Assembly: GCF_003693445.1 (NCBI RefSeq)
Contig: NZ_RFAR01000043.1
Coordinates: 62,001-126,000, forward strand
Origin: Aquitalea palustris
GTDB taxonomy: Bacteria; Pseudomonadota; Gammaproteobacteria; Burkholderiales; Chromobacteriaceae
Reading direction: 5' to 3'
DNA: 64,000 nt
In this document: positions 39,558 through 48,316 of the stretch, in pieces
How the letters are laid out: each line of letters starts with the position of its first letter
Position numbering within the stretch: the stretch's first letter is position 1
Program-made: the position numbers and the translations under genes
Notes under the pieces: model-generated
Seen by the model: only the letters and a program-made list of their open reading frames with translations
What the model was told of the DNA's origin: nothing
Database searches by the model: none

Positions 39558-41267
39558 TTAGATATGATAATCCGGCAAGCCTGCCAGACTTTGCCAGGCG
39601 GCCTGTGTCGACAGATGTACCCGACCGGCAAAGCGCTGCCCCAGTCCGCTGCGCTGCAGGATATCCGCCACCGGCCCCTTGATTTCTGACAGATGCAGCC
39701 GCACCCCGGCCTGCTGCAAGCGCTGGTCCAGCCTCTCCAGCATCGACAAGGCGGTGGTATCCACCCGGTTGACCGCACTCATCACCAGCACCAGCTGGCG
39801 CACATGGGGCGTCTGCCCGGCTCTCTGCAGCAAGATCGTGCCAACCTGACGGGCATTGCCGAAATACAGGCTCTCATCCACCCGCAGCAGCAACACGCCG
39901 GGCAGGGTTTCCACCGCGTGACGCTGGCAGTTGCGAAAATGATGAGTACCAGGCAACCGCCCCAGCTCGGCAATATGCGGCCGGCTGCTGCGCCACAACA
40001 GTGTCGCCAGCGACACCAGCACTCCGGCCATGATGCCGCTGTCCACGCCCAGCAACAGCACCAGCGCAAAGGTCAGCAGCCAGGCCACGGCATCGGCACG
40101 CTCGGTCAGCCAGGCACGACGCAGGCTGCCGATATCCAGCATGGCCAGCAACGCCGCAATGATGGTGGCAGCCAGTACCGGCAAGGGCAGATGCTCAAGC
40201 GCGGAAGTGGCCAGACACATCACCAGCAGCATGCCAGCAGCGGTCAGCAGCGAGGCCAACTGGGAACGGGCACCGGCCTCGGCGTTGACCACCGAACGGC
40301 TCAGCCCGCCGGTCACCGGGAAGCCGCCCACCAGCCCGGAGGCGATATTGCACAGACCCAGTGCCACCAGTTCGCGGTCGGGGTCGACGCTATCCTGAGT
40401 GCGCGCAGCCAGCAGCTGCGCCACCGACAGGCTCTGCAGATAGTTGATGAGGGCAATGAAGAAGGCCGGCAAGGCCAGGTCGGCCAGTTGTTCCAGCCCG
40501 ATGGCAGGCAGTACCAGCCGCGGCAGGCCGGCCGGCACCGGGCCGACCACCGGCACCTGCAGCGATGTGGGCAGCAGCAGGATGCCCGCCAGCATGGCCA
40601 GTACCGGAGCAGTACGCACCAAGATACCGGCGGTATCGGCCGACAGGCCCAGCCTTTGCAGCAGACTGCTCCCCCAGCGTCGCACCAGCAGCAGCCAAGC
40701 CAGGGCCAGCAGGCCCACCAACAGCGCAGCTGGTTGCCACGAGACTGGCTGATGCCACATGCCCACCAGCCATTGCGGCAGGGAGTTGCCTGGGTTGTGC
40801 AGACCGGACAGGGGGGCCAGCTGCGACAGGATGATTAACAAGGCAGAGGCGGTGGTGAAGGCAGCCAGTACCGGCTCGGACAACAGGTCGGCAATAAAGC
40901 CCAGCCGCGCCAGCCCCATCGCCAGCAGCATCAGGCCGGAGAGCAGCGCCAGCCATACCGCCAGGACCAGATAGTCGGTGGCGCCGGCATCGGCAAAGCG
41001 CGACAAGGTGGCGGCAGTCAGCAGCGAGGTCAGCGCCATCGGGCCGACCGACTGTGCCGGGCTACGACCGATAAAGGCATATACCAGCAGCGGTGCCACG
41101 CTGGCATACAAGCCAGCCTCCACCGGCAGGCCGGCAAGCAGGGCATAGGCCAGACTCTGCGGCACTAACAGCAGGGTCACCACCACGCCAGCGGTGATAT
41201 CACCCGTCAGCCAGCCACGACGATAGCCGCGGAGCCAGTCCGGCAATAGCCGGCTCAGGGCAGGCAT
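39558..41267 (-). CDS. SulP family anion transporter with C-terminal STAS domain
   Basis: 569 residues. The family start DITAGVVVTLLLVPQSLAYALLAGLP is clear, followed by about 12-14 membrane helices (SVGPMALTSLLTAA, FPVTGGLSRSVVNAEAGARSQLA) and a STAS domain (about 440-560, LRVDESLYFGNARQV ... SAVNRVDTTALSMLERLD). SulP proteins carry sulfate or other anions such as bicarbonate. The start at 41267 overlaps the upstream gene by 13 bp, placing it in the ArsR-YeeE operon; sulfate or sulfite is therefore the more likely substrate by context. Confidence 0.9.
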   Translation of the reverse strand: MPALSRLLPDWLRGYRRGWLTGDITAGVVVTLLLVPQSLAYALLAGLPVEAGLYASVAPLLVYAFIGRSPAQSVGPMALTSLLTAATLSRFADAGATDYLVLAVWLALLSGLMLLAMGLARLGFIADLLSEPVLAAFTTASALLIILSQLAPLSGLHNPGNSLPQWLVGMWHQPVSWQPAALLVGLLALAWLLLVRRWGSSLLQRLGLSADTAGILVRTAPVLAMLAGILLLPTSLQVPVVGPVPAGLPRLVLPAIGLEQLADLALPAFFIALINYLQSLSVAQLLAARTQDSVDPDRELVALGLCNIASGLVGGFPVTGGLSRSVVNAEAGARSQLASLLTAAGMLLVMCLATSALEHLPLPVLAATIIAALLAMLDIGSLRRAWLTERADAVAWLLTFALVLLLGVDSGIMAGVLVSLATLLWRSSRPHIAELGRLPGTHHFRNCQRHAVETLPGVLLLRVDESLYFGNARQVGTILLQRAGQTPHVRQLVLVMSAVNRVDTTALSMLERLDQRLQQAGVRLHLSEIKGPVADILQRSGLGQRFAGRVHLSTQAAWQSLAGLPDYHI

Positions 41268-41674
41268 CGCGACAGCGGGCGAAACAACAACATGCCCAGC
41301 AGCATGGCCGCCACAAACCACCAGCCAGCGGGCAGCGCCATGCCGGCCAGTACCAGGCCAGGCCCCGGACAGATGCCAGCCAGTCCCCACCCGATGCCGA
41401 ACAGCACGCTGCCCAGCACCAGCCGCAGGGTCAGCCGGCTTTTGTCGGGCAACTGCAGCGGCTCACCCAGCACGGAGTGGGTTTGGCCTTCGGCCCGGCG
41501 AAAAGCAAAAAACGCCACGGCAATGGCGCCAGCCATCACCAGCGCCAGGCTGGGATCCCAGCGGCCAGTCACATCGAGAAAACCCAGTACCTTGGCTGGG
41601 TTACTCATGCCGGACAACAACAGGCCCAAGCCGAATAACAGGCCGGCAATCAGTGCAGACAGTAACTTGGCCAT
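41255..41674 (-). CDS. half-size YeeE/YedE-family membrane protein (DUF6691)
   Basis: 139 residues with about four membrane segments. N-terminal LIAGLLFGLGLLLSGMSNPAKVLGFLDV and central GIGWGLAGICPGPGLVLAG (with the conserved Cys) are the family motifs of the second half of YeeE-type sulfur-compound transporters such as thiosulfate importers. Paired with the 145-residue first half 2 bp upstream, so the two together correspond to one full YeeE protein. Confidence 0.88.
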   Translation of the reverse strand: MAKLLSALIAGLLFGLGLLLSGMSNPAKVLGFLDVTGRWDPSLALVMAGAIAVAFFAFRRAEGQTHSVLGEPLQLPDKSRLTLRLVLGSVLFGIGWGLAGICPGPGLVLAGMALPAGWWFVAAMLLGMLLFRPLSRCLP

Positions 41675-41676
41675 GG

Positions 41677-42114
41677 TCAGCCCCAACCCAACAGATGACG
41701 CATCACAAAGACAGTCAGCCCGGCACTGCCCATGAAGCTGAGCGTGGCCAGCAAGGAGCGCGGCGACAAGCGCGACAGCCCACACACCCCGTGGCCACTG
41801 GTGCAACCGGCAGCCAGCCGCGTGCCAATGCCCACCAGTACGCCGGCTAGCAACAGCAGCGGCAAGGGCGTAGTCAACTGTGGCACAGGCAGAGGACCGA
41901 TCAATCCACGCCAAGCCAGGGGCGCCGCGATCAGCCCCAGCACGAAGGCCAGCCGCAGCGGCCAGTCGCCGGCCCGGTCCACCAAGCCACCCAGCATGCC
42001 GCTGATGCCGGCAATGCGGCCATTCATCAGCACCAGCCAGCTGGCGGCCAGCCCAATCAGCAGCCCTCCAGCCAGCGAAGCGAACGGGGTAAAGCTATCC
42101 CAGGCTATCTGCAC
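41677..42114 (-). CDS. half-size YeeE/YedE-family sulfur transport protein
   Basis: 145 residues with about four membrane segments. LLIGLAASWLVLMNGRIAGISGMLGG and the motif AAGCTSGHGVCGLSRLSPRS, with two cysteines implicated in sulfur-compound passage in the family, are present. Its stop lies 2 bp before the DUF6691 half. Likely imports or exports reduced sulfur (thiosulfate, sulfane sulfur). Co-transcribed with the ArsR repressor 9 bp upstream. Confidence 0.9.
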   Translation of the reverse strand: MQIAWDSFTPFASLAGGLLIGLAASWLVLMNGRIAGISGMLGGLVDRAGDWPLRLAFVLGLIAAPLAWRGLIGPLPVPQLTTPLPLLLLAGVLVGIGTRLAAGCTSGHGVCGLSRLSPRSLLATLSFMGSAGLTVFVMRHLLGWG

Positions 42115-42123
42115 GCTTTCTCC

Positions 42124-42459
42124 TCAATGTGGTGCGGAAGATCCATCATCCGTACCGTCACCACAAAACACGCCATGCAACGCCGACAGCATGATCATGG
42201 CCTCGGCGCTGGCGATGCTGTAATAAATCCATTTGCCTTCGCGTCGGGTTGCCACCAGCCCCTCGTTGCGCAGCACGCCCAGCTGCTGCGACAAGGTGGG
42301 CTGGCGGATACCGGTGAGTTTTTCCAGTTCGGAAACCGTCTTCTCACCATCCACCAGCTGGCATAACAGCATCAGCCGGTCTTCGTTGGCCAGACTCTTC
42401 AGCAGGGCGGCAGCCCGGCTGGCGTTATCACGCAATATGCTCAAATCCATTGTCACCAT
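42124..42459 (-). CDS. ArsR family repressor with BigR/SqrR-type cysteine pair
   Basis: 111-residue winged-helix repressor (RAAALLKSLANEDRLMLLCQLVDGE, recognition helix RQPTLSQQLGVLRNEGLV, wing TRREGKWIYYSI). Only two cysteines are present, Cys33 and Cys99, 66 residues apart. This equals the spacing of the persulfide-sensing pair in BigR and SqrR as I recall it (42/108 and 41/107). Arsenic-type CxC sites are absent. It probably represses its own operon and the divergent metallo-hydrolase until per- or polysulfide oxidises the pair. The start may instead be Met 42450. No DUF442 or sulfide:quinone reductase gene is visible nearby. Confidence 0.88.
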   Translation of the reverse strand: MVTMDLSILRDNASRAAALLKSLANEDRLMLLCQLVDGEKTVSELEKLTGIRQPTLSQQLGVLRNEGLVATRREGKWIYYSIASAEAMIMLSALHGVFCGDGTDDGSSAPH

Positions 42460-42512
42460 CCCGACTACCGGCCCGGCCGTTGTGCGCTATGCAACGCTGG
42501 CTGATACCGGCT

Positions 42513-42541
42513 TATTTTTATAATATACATTATAGTATAAT
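42513..42541. promoter_or_regulatory. AT-rich palindromic operator in the divergent sulfur-module promoter
   Basis: A perfect palindrome TATAATATACATTATA (42519-42534) with TATAAT/ATTATA arms sits between the repressor gene and the persulfide dioxygenase gene. A plus-strand -10 TATAAT (42536-42541) abuts it, so binding would block transcription; a minus-strand TATAAT is contained in the palindrome itself. Likely operator of the ArsR protein encoded alongside. Confidence 0.65.
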
Positions 42542-42610
42542 GTTTCGCAGTGTGCGATAGTGCCAGCCATACCGGCCTATCACCCATCCCATCCTGTTGC
42601 GGAGTTCACC

Positions 42611-43474
42611 ATGCTGCAGCCACAGCTCGCTTCCTTCTTCGACCCCGGAACCGCCACCATTTCCCATGTGGTGTACGACCAGCCGGGAGGCCACGCTGCC
42701 ATCATCGACCCGGTGCTGGACTATGACGCCAAATCCGGACGCATCGCCCACGGATCCGCCGGGCGCGTACTGGATTTTATCCGGCAGCAGCATCTTAGCC
42801 TGCAGTGGATTCTGGAAACCCATGCCCATGCCGATCATCTGTCGGCAGCCGCCTGGCTGCAACAGCAGGCGGGTGGTCGCATGGCCATTGGCGAGGGGAT
42901 TACCCAGGTCCAGCAGCTGTTCAAAGGCGTCTTCAACCTGGGCGAGGACTTCACCTGCGACGGCAGCCAGTTTGATCACCTGTTCGCAGATGGCGAGGTC
43001 TTCCATATCGGCCAGCTCACGGCTAGGGCTGTGTTCGTACCCGGCCATACTCCGGCCGACATGGCCTACCAGATCGGTGACATGGTGTTTGTCGGTGACA
43101 CCCTGTTCATGCCGGATGTCGGCAGCGCCCGCTGCGACTTTCCCGGCGGCGATGCTGCCATGCTCTATCAATCGGTGCAAAAATTGCTGACGCTGCCGGA
43201 TGACACCCGCCTGTTGATGTGCCACGACTATCCGCCACAGCCACGCCCCATCGCCTGGCAAAGCACGGTAGCCGAGCAGAAACAGCACAATATCCACCTG
43301 CATGCGGGCATCAGCCAAAGCGAATTTGTCGCCTTGCGTCAGGCACGCGATGCCACGCTGGACATGCCACAGCTGATCTTGCCGGCCATCCAGGTCAACA
43401 TCCGCGCCGGACAGTTGCCCGCAGCAGAAAACAATGGCGTGCGTTACCTGAAAATACCGCTGGATATGCTGTAG
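42611..43474 (+). CDS. ETHE1/Blh-like MBL-fold protein, probable persulfide dioxygenase
   Basis: Metallo-beta-lactamase fold enzyme of 287 residues. THAHADH at 70-76, VPGHTPADMAY, GDTLFMPDVGSARCDFPGGDA and LLMCHDY supply the usual metal ligands; the DVGSARCDFPGG segment is typical of ETHE1/Blh persulfide dioxygenases, which oxidise glutathione persulfide to sulfite. The ATG at 42611 has GCGGAG upstream; an upstream 17-residue extension is not supported. Divergent from the ArsR repressor. C-terminal ~60 residues resemble Blh rather than human ETHE1, but no rhodanese domain is fused. Confidence 0.9.
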   Translation: MLQPQLASFFDPGTATISHVVYDQPGGHAAIIDPVLDYDAKSGRIAHGSAGRVLDFIRQQHLSLQWILETHAHADHLSAAAWLQQQAGGRMAIGEGITQVQQLFKGVFNLGEDFTCDGSQFDHLFADGEVFHIGQLTARAVFVPGHTPADMAYQIGDMVFVGDTLFMPDVGSARCDFPGGDAAMLYQSVQKLLTLPDDTRLLMCHDYPPQPRPIAWQSTVAEQKQHNIHLHAGISQSEFVALRQARDATLDMPQLILPAIQVNIRAGQLPAAENNGVRYLKIPLDML

Positions 43475-43507
43475 ACTCGAACAAGTGTTTAAGCCCCGGT
43501 CATCCGC

Positions 43508-44500
43508 ATGAGCTGGTCTGCCCTTCCCGCCGCACCACCGAGTCTGCTTGATAGCCAGGGCCAGCCACAGCATGGCCGCTACCAGGGCTGCATCGCCCAG
43601 CTCGACTGGCTAGCCCTGCCGATGACGCGCTGGCAGCGGCTGCTGCGGCCACTGCGCCATAAGCGCTGGCAATATCTGGCACTGACACATACCGATTACG
43701 TTATCGGCCTGGCCGTAGTGGATGTGGGCTGGACCGCAGCGGCCTTTGCCTATCTGTTTGACCGTCGCCAGGGCCGTATCCTGGCCGATGTCGCCGCCGA
43801 CAGTTTTCCCCAGCATGGTGCACAGCTCGCCGACCAGCCATTTGCCGACGCCCGCTTTGCCGGCAGGGAATTGACCGTGCGCTTTGAGCGTCAAGGCAGC
43901 CGCCTGGCGGTGGAAGTCAGCTCACCCCAGTTGCGGCTGGCCGCTCACGTCGGGCTCGACCCGATGCCACCGGTGCTGGCAGCCATTGGCCCGGCCAACT
44001 GGCTGGCCCACTCCACCCACAAATCCACCGCACTGGCGGTCAGTGGCTTTGCCGATTGCCAGGGACAGCGCTTTTCGCTGGATGGTGCCGTCGCCAGCCT
44101 GGATTATTCCAATGGCCTGCTGGCGCGCCGTACCGATTGGCGCTGGGCCAGCGCCCACAGCAGCGGGCTGGGCTTCAATCTGCAACAGGGATATATGGGG
44201 GAAGCAGAAAATGCCTGCTGGCTACAGGGCAAGCTATACCCGCTGTCTGCAGTTGAATTCACATTCGATCCGCAACAGCCGCTACAACCCTGGCAACTGC
44301 GCAGCCGCGACGGTTTGCTGGAATTGCAATTCAGCCCGGAAGGCATGCGGGCAAAAAATCAGAACCTTCTGATCGCCAGTAGCCGTTATATTCAAGCCAT
44401 AGGCCGTTTCGACGGTTATCTGACTGATCCACTCAGCGGTACGCGCCATGTGGTGCAGGCACTGAGCGGCGTCACCGAAGACCATTACGCACGTTGGTAA
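43508..44500 (+). CDS. DUF2804 family protein
   Basis: 330 residues, no signal peptide or membrane segments. N-terminal PPSLLDSQGQPQHGRYQG, internal YVIGLAVVDVGW, THKSTALAVSG and SLDYSNGLLARRTDWRWASA, and a C-terminal GYLTDPLSGTRHVV match the DUF2804 family, predicted lipocalin-like beta proteins of unknown biochemical role. It starts 33 bp after the persulfide dioxygenase stop and ends 4 bp before the GNAT gene, so may be co-transcribed with both. Confidence 0.85.
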   Translation: MSWSALPAAPPSLLDSQGQPQHGRYQGCIAQLDWLALPMTRWQRLLRPLRHKRWQYLALTHTDYVIGLAVVDVGWTAAAFAYLFDRRQGRILADVAADSFPQHGAQLADQPFADARFAGRELTVRFERQGSRLAVEVSSPQLRLAAHVGLDPMPPVLAAIGPANWLAHSTHKSTALAVSGFADCQGQRFSLDGAVASLDYSNGLLARRTDWRWASAHSSGLGFNLQQGYMGEAENACWLQGKLYPLSAVEFTFDPQQPLQPWQLRSRDGLLELQFSPEGMRAKNQNLLIASSRYIQAIGRFDGYLTDPLSGTRHVVQALSGVTEDHYARW

Positions 44501-44504
44501 CACC

Positions 44505-44951
44505 ATGACCATCATTATCCGGCCGGCTAACTACCAGGATGTACCGGCCCTGACCGCACTCACCGCCGAGATGGGCTACCCCTCCGGGGTGGAAGCCCTG
44601 GGCAACCGGCTGACCATGCTGCTGGGCAGCCCTGATCTGCACCAGCTGTGGGTGGCGGAAATCGAAGGCGAAGTGGCCGGCTGGCTGCATGCTTTCTGGC
44701 GGCCGCTGCTGGAAGCACCAGCGGCAGTGGAAATCGGCGGGCTGGCGGTGGGCCTGCGCTGGCGACGACGCGGTGCCGGCCGCGCCCTGGTCCATGTGGC
44801 CGAACGCTGGGCACTGGCCAAGGGTGCGACCACGGTCACGCTGCGTTCCACCATCCACCGCGAAGAAGCGCCGGATTTCTACCAGAATCAGGGCTACCAG
44901 CTGAGCAATGCCCAGAAAACCTTCCGCAAGCAACTGGACGACAACCGCTAG
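44505..44951 (+). CDS. GNAT family N-acetyltransferase
   Basis: 148 residues. Begins IIRPANYQDVPALTALTAEMGYP and carries the acetyl-CoA binding motif A (GGLAVGLRWRRRGAGRALV, Q/RxxGxG/A variant RRRGAG), then YQNQGYQLSNAQKTF. Acceptor substrate unknown. Separated by 4 bp from the DUF2804 gene. Confidence 0.9.
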   Translation: MTIIIRPANYQDVPALTALTAEMGYPSGVEALGNRLTMLLGSPDLHQLWVAEIEGEVAGWLHAFWRPLLEAPAAVEIGGLAVGLRWRRRGAGRALVHVAERWALAKGATTVTLRSTIHREEAPDFYQNQGYQLSNAQKTFRKQLDDNR

Positions 44952-45216
44952 CAGGCCCCGGCACCAACCCCACCTGGCCGGCCGCCGTCCGGCCAGGCTC
45001 TCCCGGCAGGCGCGGGAAAAACCCTTTGCAAATCAGGACAAGCAGGCCCGATACCGCAGGGCAACAAAGTTGGCTTTCCCGCCTGAATCTGGTCTACCAT
45101 AGCCCCGCTGTCGAGCCGGGTGCCATGGCGAAATACCCCCTCTTCGTCACTAACTAGTGTTAGCATGGCGCCCCGATTAGAGCACTCAATCTAACCTCAG
45201 CCAGGAGATTACGCGC
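44952..45216 (+). other. intergenic region upstream of the carbonic anhydrase gene
   Basis: 265 bp without a credible gene. A GC-rich stem CCTGGCCGG/CCGGCCAGG (44973-44997) lacks a T-tract but may end the GNAT transcript. A short CTAAC/GTTAG dyad lies at 45150-45163. Promoter of the next gene not identified. Confidence 0.4.
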
Positions 45217-45798
45217 ATGGGTGTGCTGAATACCATTCTCGAGCACAATCGGAGCTTCGTCGAAAACCGCGAATACGAGCAATTCAAAACCGACAAATTC
45301 CCCGATAAAGGCCTTGCCGTCCTCGCCTGCATGGATGCCCGCCTGGTCGAGCTGCTGCCCAAGGCCATGGGTCTGAAAAACGGCGATGCCAAGCTGATCA
45401 AGAACGCTGGCGCGCTGATCACCCATCCCTGGGGTTCGGTCATGCGCTCGCTGATTGTGGCGGTCTACGAACTGCGCGCCGAAGAAATCTGCGTGGTAGC
45501 CCACCGTGATTGCGGCATGCGCGCCATCGATCCCAACAAAATCCTGACCCACGCCACCGAACGGGGCATCAGCGAAGACACCATCCACACCCTGCGCAAT
45601 GCCGGCATTGATCTGGACAACTGGCTCAAGGGCTTTGACAACGTGTCCGACAGCGTGCGCCACAGCGTGCAGACCATCCGCAACCACCCGCTGATGCCCA
45701 AGGACATTCCCATCCACGGCATGGTGATTCATCCGTCCACCGGCCGGCTGGAACTGATCATCGACGGCTACACCGGCAAACCACCCGTACAGGAATGA
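45217..45798 (+). CDS. beta-class carbonic anhydrase
   Basis: Hydrates CO2 to bicarbonate. 193 residues; zinc ligands Cys38, His96 and Cys99 with the Asp40-Arg42 dyad (ACMDARL, AHRDCGM) are intact, as in the Cab-type branch of small beta carbonic anhydrases. Preceded by a good Shine-Dalgarno (CAGGAG). The stop overlaps nadD by 4 bp. Could work with other bicarbonate-dependent steps; cytoplasmic. Confidence 0.93.
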   Translation: MGVLNTILEHNRSFVENREYEQFKTDKFPDKGLAVLACMDARLVELLPKAMGLKNGDAKLIKNAGALITHPWGSVMRSLIVAVYELRAEEICVVAHRDCGMRAIDPNKILTHATERGISEDTIHTLRNAGIDLDNWLKGFDNVSDSVRHSVQTIRNHPLMPKDIPIHGMVIHPSTGRLELIIDGYTGKPPVQE

Positions 45799-46439
45799 CG
45801 CAAGCGGCTGCGCTGGGACTGTTTGGCGGCACTTTCGATCCCATCCACGCCGCCCACCTGCGCATGGCGCAGGCTTTTCGCCAGGAATTGCGGCTGGACG
45901 AAGTGCGGCTGATCCCTGCCGGCCAGCCCTACCACCGCCAGCACGGTCCCCATGCCAGCCCGCAACAAAGGCTGGAGATGGCGCAACTGGCCAGCCACGG
46001 CCTGCCCGGTCTCACGGTCGACCCACGCGAAGTACTGCGCGACAAGCCGGCCTATACCATCGACACCCTGCAGGAAATCCGCGCCGAAATCGGCCCCGAC
46101 CCAGCACTATGGTGGCTGATCGGTGGTGACTCGCTGGCCAGCCTGCATACCTGGCGGCGCTGGGAGCAATTATTCGAGCTGGCCAACATCGCCGTGGCAC
46201 TGCGCCCCGGCTTCGATGCCGCCCGGCTTCCCGCCGCCGTGCGCACACAATGGCAGGCGCGCCAAGTCACTGATTTTTCAAATGGCGCGCCTTCCGGTAC
46301 AATGCGCCCCCTGGCCCTGCCACCGCTGGATGTCTCGGCCACCGTGATACGCCACCGTTTGCAAAGCGGCGCCAGCGTCGAGCATCTGCTCTGCGCGCCG
46401 GTACTGGACTATATTCGCCAGCACCGGCTATATCTCTGA
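45795..46439 (+). CDS. nadD: nicotinate-nucleotide adenylyltransferase (NadD)
   Basis: Adenylates NaMN to NaAD in NAD synthesis. 214 residues; the nucleotidyltransferase signature GLFGGTFDPIHAAHLRMA with the (H/T)xGH-type site, LIPAGQPYHR, WWLIGGDSLASLHTWRRW, and the terminal VSATVIRHRLQSG (ISxTxIR-type motif). Start overlaps the carbonic anhydrase gene (ATGA). Sits upstream of rsfS-rlmH, the conserved order nadD-rsfS-rlmH. Confidence 0.96.
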   Translation: MTQAAALGLFGGTFDPIHAAHLRMAQAFRQELRLDEVRLIPAGQPYHRQHGPHASPQQRLEMAQLASHGLPGLTVDPREVLRDKPAYTIDTLQEIRAEIGPDPALWWLIGGDSLASLHTWRRWEQLFELANIAVALRPGFDAARLPAAVRTQWQARQVTDFSNGAPSGTMRPLALPPLDVSATVIRHRLQSGASVEHLLCAPVLDYIRQHRLYL

Positions 46440-46653
46440 AGCAAGAAGCCGTTCCACGCCTGCCTGCCACACATCGCTGCGCCGGTAGCACACAACGGTT
46501 TTCCAGTGCCGGCACTTGAATTGCCGGCCGGGCCGCCCGCCCCTGGTCGCGGCCCCTGCCCGTTTTTGCCGCAGGTTGCGGCAAACGATCTTTACCTGAT
46601 ACCTCTGGCCGCCATGCTGCCGCCACGTATCACCACCGACATCAAAGGACATC

Positions 46654-47025
46654 ATGGAAGTTCAAGACATTGCCAAACTGGCACTTACCGCCCTGGAAGA
46701 CATCAAGGGCAAAGACATCATCGAAATGGACACTTCCGCGCTGACATCGCTGTTTCAGCGCATGATCGTGGCCACCGGCGACTCCAATCGCCAGGTCAAG
46801 GCACTGGCCAACAACGTGGCAGTGACCCTGAAGGAAGCCGGCGTTGATCTGGTTGGCACCGAAGGCCACGAAAGCGGCGAATGGGTGCTGGTAGATGCTG
46901 GTGACGTGGTCGTCCACGTCATGCTGCCGGCGGTACGCGACTACTACGACCTGGAACAACTGTGGGGCGGCCAGAAGCCGAGCTTTACCCCGGTTGGCGG
47001 TCGTCCGTGGCAAGCCAATACCTGA
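46654..47025 (+). CDS. rsfS: ribosomal silencing factor RsfS
   Basis: Binds uL14 and blocks 30S-50S joining in stationary phase or starvation. 123 residues with family stretch ALEDIKGKDIIEMD, VATGDSNRQVKALANNV, GHESGEWVLVDAGDVVVHVM and DYYDLEQLWGG. Preceded by AAAGGACATC. The 214-bp gap to nadD contains no gene. Confidence 0.95.
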   Translation: MEVQDIAKLALTALEDIKGKDIIEMDTSALTSLFQRMIVATGDSNRQVKALANNVAVTLKEAGVDLVGTEGHESGEWVLVDAGDVVVHVMLPAVRDYYDLEQLWGGQKPSFTPVGGRPWQANT

Positions 47026-47152
47026 TACGCCGTCCAGGCTGCATCAGGCGCGGCAGACGAGCGGCACCCGCCCCGTCTGCCGCCATCCTCCGTATTTCCC
47101 CATCGCAGGCAGCGTCATGCCCCTGCTGCCTACTGCGCGCTGAAGCATTGCC

Positions 47153-47623
47153 ATGAAAATCACCATTCTTGCCGTCGGCACCAAGATGCCGCGCTGGGTC
47201 GACGAAGCGTATAACGACTACGCCAAACGCTTTGGCCGCGACATCAGCCTGGAACTCAAAGAAATCAAACCGGAAAAACGCGGCGGTGGCGTCACGGCGG
47301 AAAAAGGCATTGCTGCCGAGCACGATAGGCTGCTGGCCGCCATCCCGGCCCGCTGCAAGCTGGTGGTGATGGATGAGCGCGGCCAGAACTGGACTTCGGT
47401 GCGGCTGGCTGCCGGGCTGAAAGAATGGATGGCGGGTGGCGATGATGTGTGCTTTATCATTGGCGGGGCCGACGGCCTGTCCGCCGAACTCAAGCAGCGC
47501 GCCGACGTGCTGTTGCAATTATCCGCCATGACGCTGCCGCACGGCATGGTGCGGGTGATGCTGGGCGAGCAGATCTACCGCGCCTACTCCATCCTCAACA
47601 ACCACCCCTACCACCGCGAATAA
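47153..47623 (+). CDS. rlmH: 23S rRNA (pseudouridine-1915-N3)-methyltransferase RlmH
   Basis: SPOUT methyltransferase. 156 residues with the C-terminal trefoil knot VCFIIGGADGLSAELKQRAD and LSAMTLPHGMVRVMLGEQIYRAYSILNNHPYHRE, nearly diagnostic of RlmH. Third gene of nadD-rsfS-rlmH. Confidence 0.97.
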   Translation: MKITILAVGTKMPRWVDEAYNDYAKRFGRDISLELKEIKPEKRGGGVTAEKGIAAEHDRLLAAIPARCKLVVMDERGQNWTSVRLAAGLKEWMAGGDDVCFIIGGADGLSAELKQRADVLLQLSAMTLPHGMVRVMLGEQIYRAYSILNNHPYHRE

Positions 47624-47631
47624 GACCCGCA

Positions 47632-47691
47632 AACAAAACCCGCGCTCCCGGGTTGTGCCACCCTGGCCCGGGTTCTCCGCAAGGTTTTGTT
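47632..47691. terminator. stem-loop between convergent rlmH and thioesterase genes
   Basis: Perfect outer stem AACAAAACC/GGTTTTGTT (47632-47640, 47683-47691) enclosing two CCCGGG copies (47647-47652, 47667-47672). Located between the rlmH stop and the convergent thioesterase stop, it could terminate both directions. The right arm shares GGTTTTGTTAGCG with the element at 48831-48895. Confidence 0.55.
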
Positions 47692-47720
47692 AGCGCTTCC
47701 AGGTCTCTTGTCTGCCGCAC

Positions 47721-48170
47721 TCAGCTGAGCGGCAACACCACGAACTCGCCATCCAGCCGGCCCGCCTGCTGTCCGGCGCACTCCAGGCGCACTGCCAGCG
47801 TCAGCCGTGCCATGCGTCCCTTGGCCAAGGCAGCCGCCATGCGCTGCCAGGCCGTGTCTGCCAACGGCAGGGTGTGGGCGGTGAACGCGCCGTGCATGGC
47901 TTTCTGGTAATCCATCTGGCTGCGCCGCACCATCACCTGGCCGCGCAGCCCCAGCGCCTGCAATTTGCGGTACACCAGCAGCCAGCCGGCCAGCGTGGCC
48001 ACGGCTGCCGCGCTGCCACCAAACACCGTGGCACAGTGATTGATATTCGGCTCCAGCGGCGCGGCCAGCGTGATCGCATCCTCCTCGGCATGACATACTT
48101 TCACCGCCATCGCCTGCGCCAGCGGGATGGCCTGATACAGATACTGTTCGATATCCTGGTAGTCCTGCAC
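47721..48170 (-). CDS. YiiD_C-type hotdog-fold thioesterase
   Basis: 149 residues. Hotdog domain with MAVKVCHAEEDAITLAAPLEPNINHCATVFGGSAAAVATLAGW, where the NHCATVFGGS stretch is characteristic of the YiiD C-terminal/PaaI-like family. Start GTG 48170 has AAAGGA seven bases upstream; a longer frame to 48242 is less supported. Convergent with rlmH. Substrate (probably an acyl thioester) unknown. Confidence 0.85.
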   Translation of the reverse strand: MQDYQDIEQYLYQAIPLAQAMAVKVCHAEEDAITLAAPLEPNINHCATVFGGSAAAVATLAGWLLVYRKLQALGLRGQVMVRRSQMDYQKAMHGAFTAHTLPLADTAWQRMAAALAKGRMARLTLAVRLECAGQQAGRLDGEFVVLPLS

Positions 48171-48316
48171 GGCAATTCCTTTCCTGCAAACAAGCCCCAG
48201 CATGCCACAGCCGGCCAGAACAGGCAGCAGTGGCTGCGACAAGATGCCGCAGGGCCGGCATCCGCATTTCCCTTACAATCCGCCGCACATCATCCCTCTG
48301 CCCCATGCCAGACATC

